From positions 1 to 7,394 of the forward strand of contig JAOZNS010000129.1 of assembly GCA_029933635.1 (NCBI GenBank): a DNA stretch of 7,394 nucleotides, given 5' to 3'. The DNA is from Candidatus Zixiibacteriota bacterium. Lineage in GTDB: Bacteria; Zixibacteria; MSB-5A5; SM1-73. The notes beneath the pieces were generated by a model. That model ran no database searches. It saw only the letters and a list, made by a program, of their open reading frames with translations, and was not told where the DNA came from. Both the position numbers and the translations under genes were made by a program. This document shows, piece after piece, positions 5,353-7,394 of the stretch; the stretch's first letter is position 1, and every line of letters starts with the position of its first letter.

Positions 5353-5380
5353 AGGAGCCCCGCGAGGTTGCGGGGCTCCT
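5353..5380. repeat. GC-rich perfect inverted repeat
   Basis: Arms aggagccccgc (5353-5363) and its exact complement (5370-5380) with a 6-nt loop. This is the most stable hairpin in the window and stands out from the AT-rich surroundings. On the plus strand it is followed after ten bases by gttttac, so it is at best a poor plus-strand terminator. The minus side has no T-tract. It may be a dispersed palindromic element or part of a structured RNA. Confidence 0.6.
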
Positions 5381-5627
5381 GGAAGGGGCTGTTTTACTTG
5401 AAAGAAGGAAAGAAATGCGTCTTTTCACAAAGCAAAACTTATACCAAATTCATCGAAACCCTGCAGGAACCTACAAAATGAATTGTAAGCTGTTGAATGA
5501 TAACGCAATGCGAAAAGACTTGTTTTAAGGCGATTTATCGGGCACTTCCTTAACCTGTCGAAAATTCGAAATTTTTTACGAATCGCAATAAATATTTTCG
5601 AGCCCAAAACGCGGTGACAGATACTAA

Positions 5628-5653
5628 CCTATAGTCATGCAATTGATTATAGG
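5628..5653. repeat. AT-rich inverted repeat
   Basis: Arms cctatagtca and tgattatagg pair over ten positions with one G-T wobble around a 6-nt loop. It lies four bases from the YbjQ terminator. It could be a second hairpin of a bipartite terminator or a protein-binding site. No further evidence. Confidence 0.4.
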
Positions 5654-5656
5654 CAA

Positions 5657-5691
5657 AAAGGAAGAGTTTTTTGTCAGTGAGCTCTTCCTTT
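5657..5691 (-). terminator. Intrinsic terminator of the YbjQ-like gene
   Basis: Ten-base perfect arms (5657-5666 and 5682-5691, core ggaagag / ctcttcc) with a 15-nt loop. In the minus direction the second arm runs into TTTTT (plus 5655-5659) followed by GCC. It starts eight bases after the stop codon at 5699. Confidence 0.75.
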
Positions 5692-5698
5692 ATATCAC

Positions 5699-6011
5699 TT
5701 AAGTCTTCACTGCAGTTCCGCTTACGGTGACCATAAGCATTCCTTCTCTTACCGTCTCGTAATCTAAGTCCACACCCACGATAGCATCTGCCCCCAGATT
5801 CTTTGCAGACTCTTCCATCTCTTGGAGGGTGATCTGCCGTGCCCGGCTAAGTTCCTTTTCGTAGGCGGCAGATCTTCCTCCCACAATATCAGTTGATGGA
5901 AGCGAAAATATCCTTGACGATATTTGCCCCCATTATGGCTTCCCCGGTGACAATTCTCAGATACGTCTTTATCTTCTTCTCTTCAATGGCAGGTGTAGTG
6001 GTTATAATCAT
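5699..6011 (-). pseudogene. YbjQ / UPF0145 (heavy-metal-binding-like domain) gene with a one-base frameshift
   Basis: Members of this family (UPF0145, PF01906) are small soluble proteins of about 105 residues that form pentamers. Their function is not settled, and the 'heavy-metal-binding' label rests on weak evidence. From the ATG at 6011, with purine-rich AGGAGAGGG upstream, frame one reads MIITTTPAIEEKKIKTYLRI and then VTGEAIMGANIVKDIFASIN before TGA at 5889-5891. The family sequence continues in the next frame from DIVGGRSAAYEKEL through LGADAIVGVDLDYETV to GMLMVTVSGTAVKT. Removing the single T at 5891 restores a continuous 103-residue protein with all expected motifs. The gene is otherwise undecayed and has a terminator, so the extra base may be a recent mutation, a sequencing error, or less likely a programmed frameshift at AAC-TGA-T. 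Confidence 0.85.
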
Positions 6012-6105
6012 TAAATCCCTCTCCTTTCTTAAACCTGTCTTTTTCGATTGAACTTACCTCGGTGAATTATTGAACCATTTCAAAATTTTTTAGGAGTTAT
6101 TTAAT

Positions 6106-7239
6106 CTAAATTGCAATCTCGTAAATCCTATATTTTTTGTAAAGCTTAGCTCCCAAAAGCCTTAAGGTTCGATTCATCAATACATTATCCTCCAATATCC
6201 ACGACATCTCCGCCCATCTGTATCCCCTTTTTACTCCCACATTATAAGTTTCCACATAAAAGACCGTATCGATACCTCTTTTTTGAAACTCGGGGACCAC
6301 CCCCATGGTGATGATGCGAACGCCATCTATTTTGTTTTTGATCTTGGTATGCCATAGAAGCTTTAAGATTCCAAAGGGGAAAAGCCTTCCATTCAATCGG
6401 GCCAACACCTGATTAAAGTCTGGTAAAGCCAAGGAGAAACCAGCTGGTTTTTGGTCCACCTCGGCGATAAAGACCATATGCGGATCCACTATCCGCTTCA
6501 GATTTTTTGCCAGATGATCGAATTCATGGTCGGTCATGGGAACAAATCCCCAGTTTTTGCTCCAAGCAGAATTGTATATTTGTTTTATTCTTTTCACCTC
6601 ACCCTCAAACTGCTTCATGTTCACGTTTCTGATCTTTATGTTCCCCCTTTTTTTAATATTCTCCGCCATCCTTACCACCCTTTCTGGCGGGGGCAAACTT
6701 TTGTCAATGAAGTAAGCATAAAGATCTTTGGCTTTGACCAGTCCATAACTTTCCATAAAACTCAGATAGTAGGGGGGATTATATCCCATCATGATTACCG
6801 GAGGAGAGTCGAATCCCTCGGCTAAAAATCCCCATTCCTCATTGGAGGAGAAATTCGCCGGACCCCGCATGATCTCCATCCCCTTAGATTTTAACCAGCT
6901 CCGGACTGCATCCAACAGAACCTTAGCTACCTGGTAATCTTTCACACATTCAAAAAGTCCAAAAAAGCCTACCTTCTCTTGATGATATTCTATGTGATTG
7001 CGATTGATTATTCCCGCGATCCTGCCCACGGTCTGTCCATTTTTCTTTGATAGATAGAAAACCACCTCGGCATGTTTGAAAAAAGGATTTTTCCTTTTAT
7101 CCAGAAATTCCTTTCTCTCTGCAATCAGTGGAGGAACCCATTGAGGGTCCTTCTTATAGATTCGCCAGGGGAATTTGATGAATTCCAAAAGCTGTTTTTT
7201 TCTTTTAACGGTTATTAAGTCTAAATTTTGATTTTGCAT
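6106..7239 (-). CDS. YghO / bacterial ceramide synthase-like GNAT-fold acyltransferase
   Basis: A 377-residue cytosolic protein of the YghO-type family, whose characterised relatives include bacterial ceramide synthase, which N-acylates sphingoid bases with acyl-CoA. Family landmarks run in order: FPWRIYKKDPQWVPPL (23-38), NPFFKHAE (51-58), GRIAGIINRNH (72-82), GFFGLFE (91-97), RGPANFSSNEEWG (125-137) and MGYNPPYY (151-158). The last of these is followed by AKDLYAY (170-176). The C-terminal half is a GNAT-like fold with WSKNWGFVPM (226-235) and the acyl-CoA loop GVVPEFQKRGID (313-324). No serine palmitoyltransferase or other sphingolipid gene is in view, so the substrate is open. The ATG at 7239 has only a distant GGAG 13 bases upstream, so initiation may be weak. 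It is 94 bp ahead of the YbjQ gene. Confidence 0.8.
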   Translation of the reverse strand: MQNQNLDLITVKRKKQLLEFIKFPWRIYKKDPQWVPPLIAERKEFLDKRKNPFFKHAEVVFYLSKKNGQTVGRIAGIINRNHIEYHQEKVGFFGLFECVKDYQVAKVLLDAVRSWLKSKGMEIMRGPANFSSNEEWGFLAEGFDSPPVIMMGYNPPYYLSFMESYGLVKAKDLYAYFIDKSLPPPERVVRMAENIKKRGNIKIRNVNMKQFEGEVKRIKQIYNSAWSKNWGFVPMTDHEFDHLAKNLKRIVDPHMVFIAEVDQKPAGFSLALPDFNQVLARLNGRLFPFGILKLLWHTKIKNKIDGVRIITMGVVPEFQKRGIDTVFYVETYNVGVKRGYRWAEMSWILEDNVLMNRTLRLLGAKLYKKYRIYEIAI

Positions 7240-7264
7240 TTAGGTTTTTAATCTCCGATAACGA

Positions 7265-7311
7265 TTAGCCCCTTCAGGCTAAATTAAATGTGGTGCAAGG
7301 ACAGAGATCAA
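7265..7311 (-). promoter_or_regulatory. Candidate promoter and leader hairpin of the YghO-like gene
   Basis: On the minus strand, TTGATC (plus 7306-7311), a 17-base spacer and TTTAAT (plus 7283-7288) fit a sigma70 promoter, giving a start near 7276 and a leader of about 36 nt. Next to it is a perfect 6-bp inverted repeat ttagcc / ggctaa (7265-7270, 7277-7282), which could be an operator or a small leader hairpin. Confidence 0.4.
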
Positions 7312-7394
7312 AGGTAATACAGTCCCTTCTCTTTTTCGGTGGTCAAGTCCTTTTTCTCCTGTAAAAACTAAAGAGCAATGAGAGTCTCCGGATT
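7279..7394 (-). CDS. Possible C-terminal end of an unidentified ORF (partial)
   Basis: A frame open from the right edge reads 37 codons to a TAG at 7279-7281, ending in VLPLISVLAPHLI. The segment from FTGEKGLDHRK to APHLI loosely resembles the linker before the DNA-binding domain of some LuxR-type regulators (pattern 'R...iL..L.PHL'), but the protein stops there, so it would be truncated. It overlaps the candidate promoter of the next gene. It may be a gene end, a remnant, or chance. Confidence 0.22.
   Translation of the reverse strand, partial: SGDSHCSLVFTGEKGLDHRKREGTVLPLISVLAPHLI

Larger units (their letters stand above)
5180..5656. other. Gene-poor stretch with several hairpins
   Basis: I see no convincing gene on either strand. 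Open frames of 40 to 61 codons occur (for example 5183-5305 plus, 5343-5528 plus, 5425-5607 minus) but lack ribosome sites or recognisable sequence. The stretch contains a weak hairpin at 5320-5341, a strong GC-rich hairpin at 5353-5380, a nested AT-rich inverted repeat at 5558-5601, and a 10-bp stem at 5628-5653. It separates the YbjQ gene's terminator from the thyX control region. Confidence 0.5.

Noticed and set aside
5343..5607. Open frames of 60-61 codons on both strands (5343-5528 plus, 5425-5607 minus)
   Set aside because: They overlap each other or the GC-rich hairpin, lack ribosome sites and have no family-like sequence.

Overview
The window reads as bacterial DNA of moderate GC content. 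Genes have Shine-Dalgarno sites, and several intergenic gaps carry sigma70-type promoters. It encodes a B12-dependent (class II) ribonucleotide reductase and a flavin-dependent thymidylate synthase ThyX. That pairing is common in anaerobic or microaerophilic bacteria and in many thermophilic or uncultured lineages. I cannot name a species. All recognised genes lie on the minus strand, so transcription runs from high to low coordinates.

Layout in transcription order. At the right edge (7279-7394) is the possible tail of an unidentified ORF. Next is a YghO / bacterial-ceramide-synthase-like GNAT protein (6106-7239). It is followed by a YbjQ/UPF0145 gene broken by a single-base frameshift (5699-6011), which ends in a good intrinsic terminator (5657-5691). 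The stretch 5180-5656 has no convincing gene but holds several hairpins. thyX (4223-4912) then has an elaborate control region: two NrdR-like boxes with centres 32 bp apart (5132-5179), a near-consensus promoter with a 12-bp palindrome in its spacer (5075-5103), and a leader of about 155 nt with two mutually exclusive hairpins, the second followed by a T-rich tract (4977-5053).

Below thyX, a small two-helix membrane protein annotated in many genomes as 'bacteriophage holin' (3614-3925) is bracketed by scattered short palindromes of three families (a, b, c) and by a 27-nt direct repeat (d). One palindrome has become the coding sequence for the protein's C-terminus. After it come an MscS-type channel (2310-3362), an AT-rich isoprenylcysteine/phospholipid methyltransferase-like membrane protein (1709-2233), and the N-terminal 487 codons of nrdJ (1-1462), which runs off the left edge.

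Functionally, nrdJ and thyX both serve deoxynucleotide supply: NrdJ makes dNDPs or dNTPs without oxygen, and ThyX makes dTMP from dUMP. NrdR-like boxes at thyX would tie thymidylate synthesis to the nucleotide-sensing repressor of the reductase regulon. The other genes are mostly envelope proteins with no obvious shared pathway. The gaps between genes are wide and repeat-filled, so this is probably several transcription units rather than one operon.
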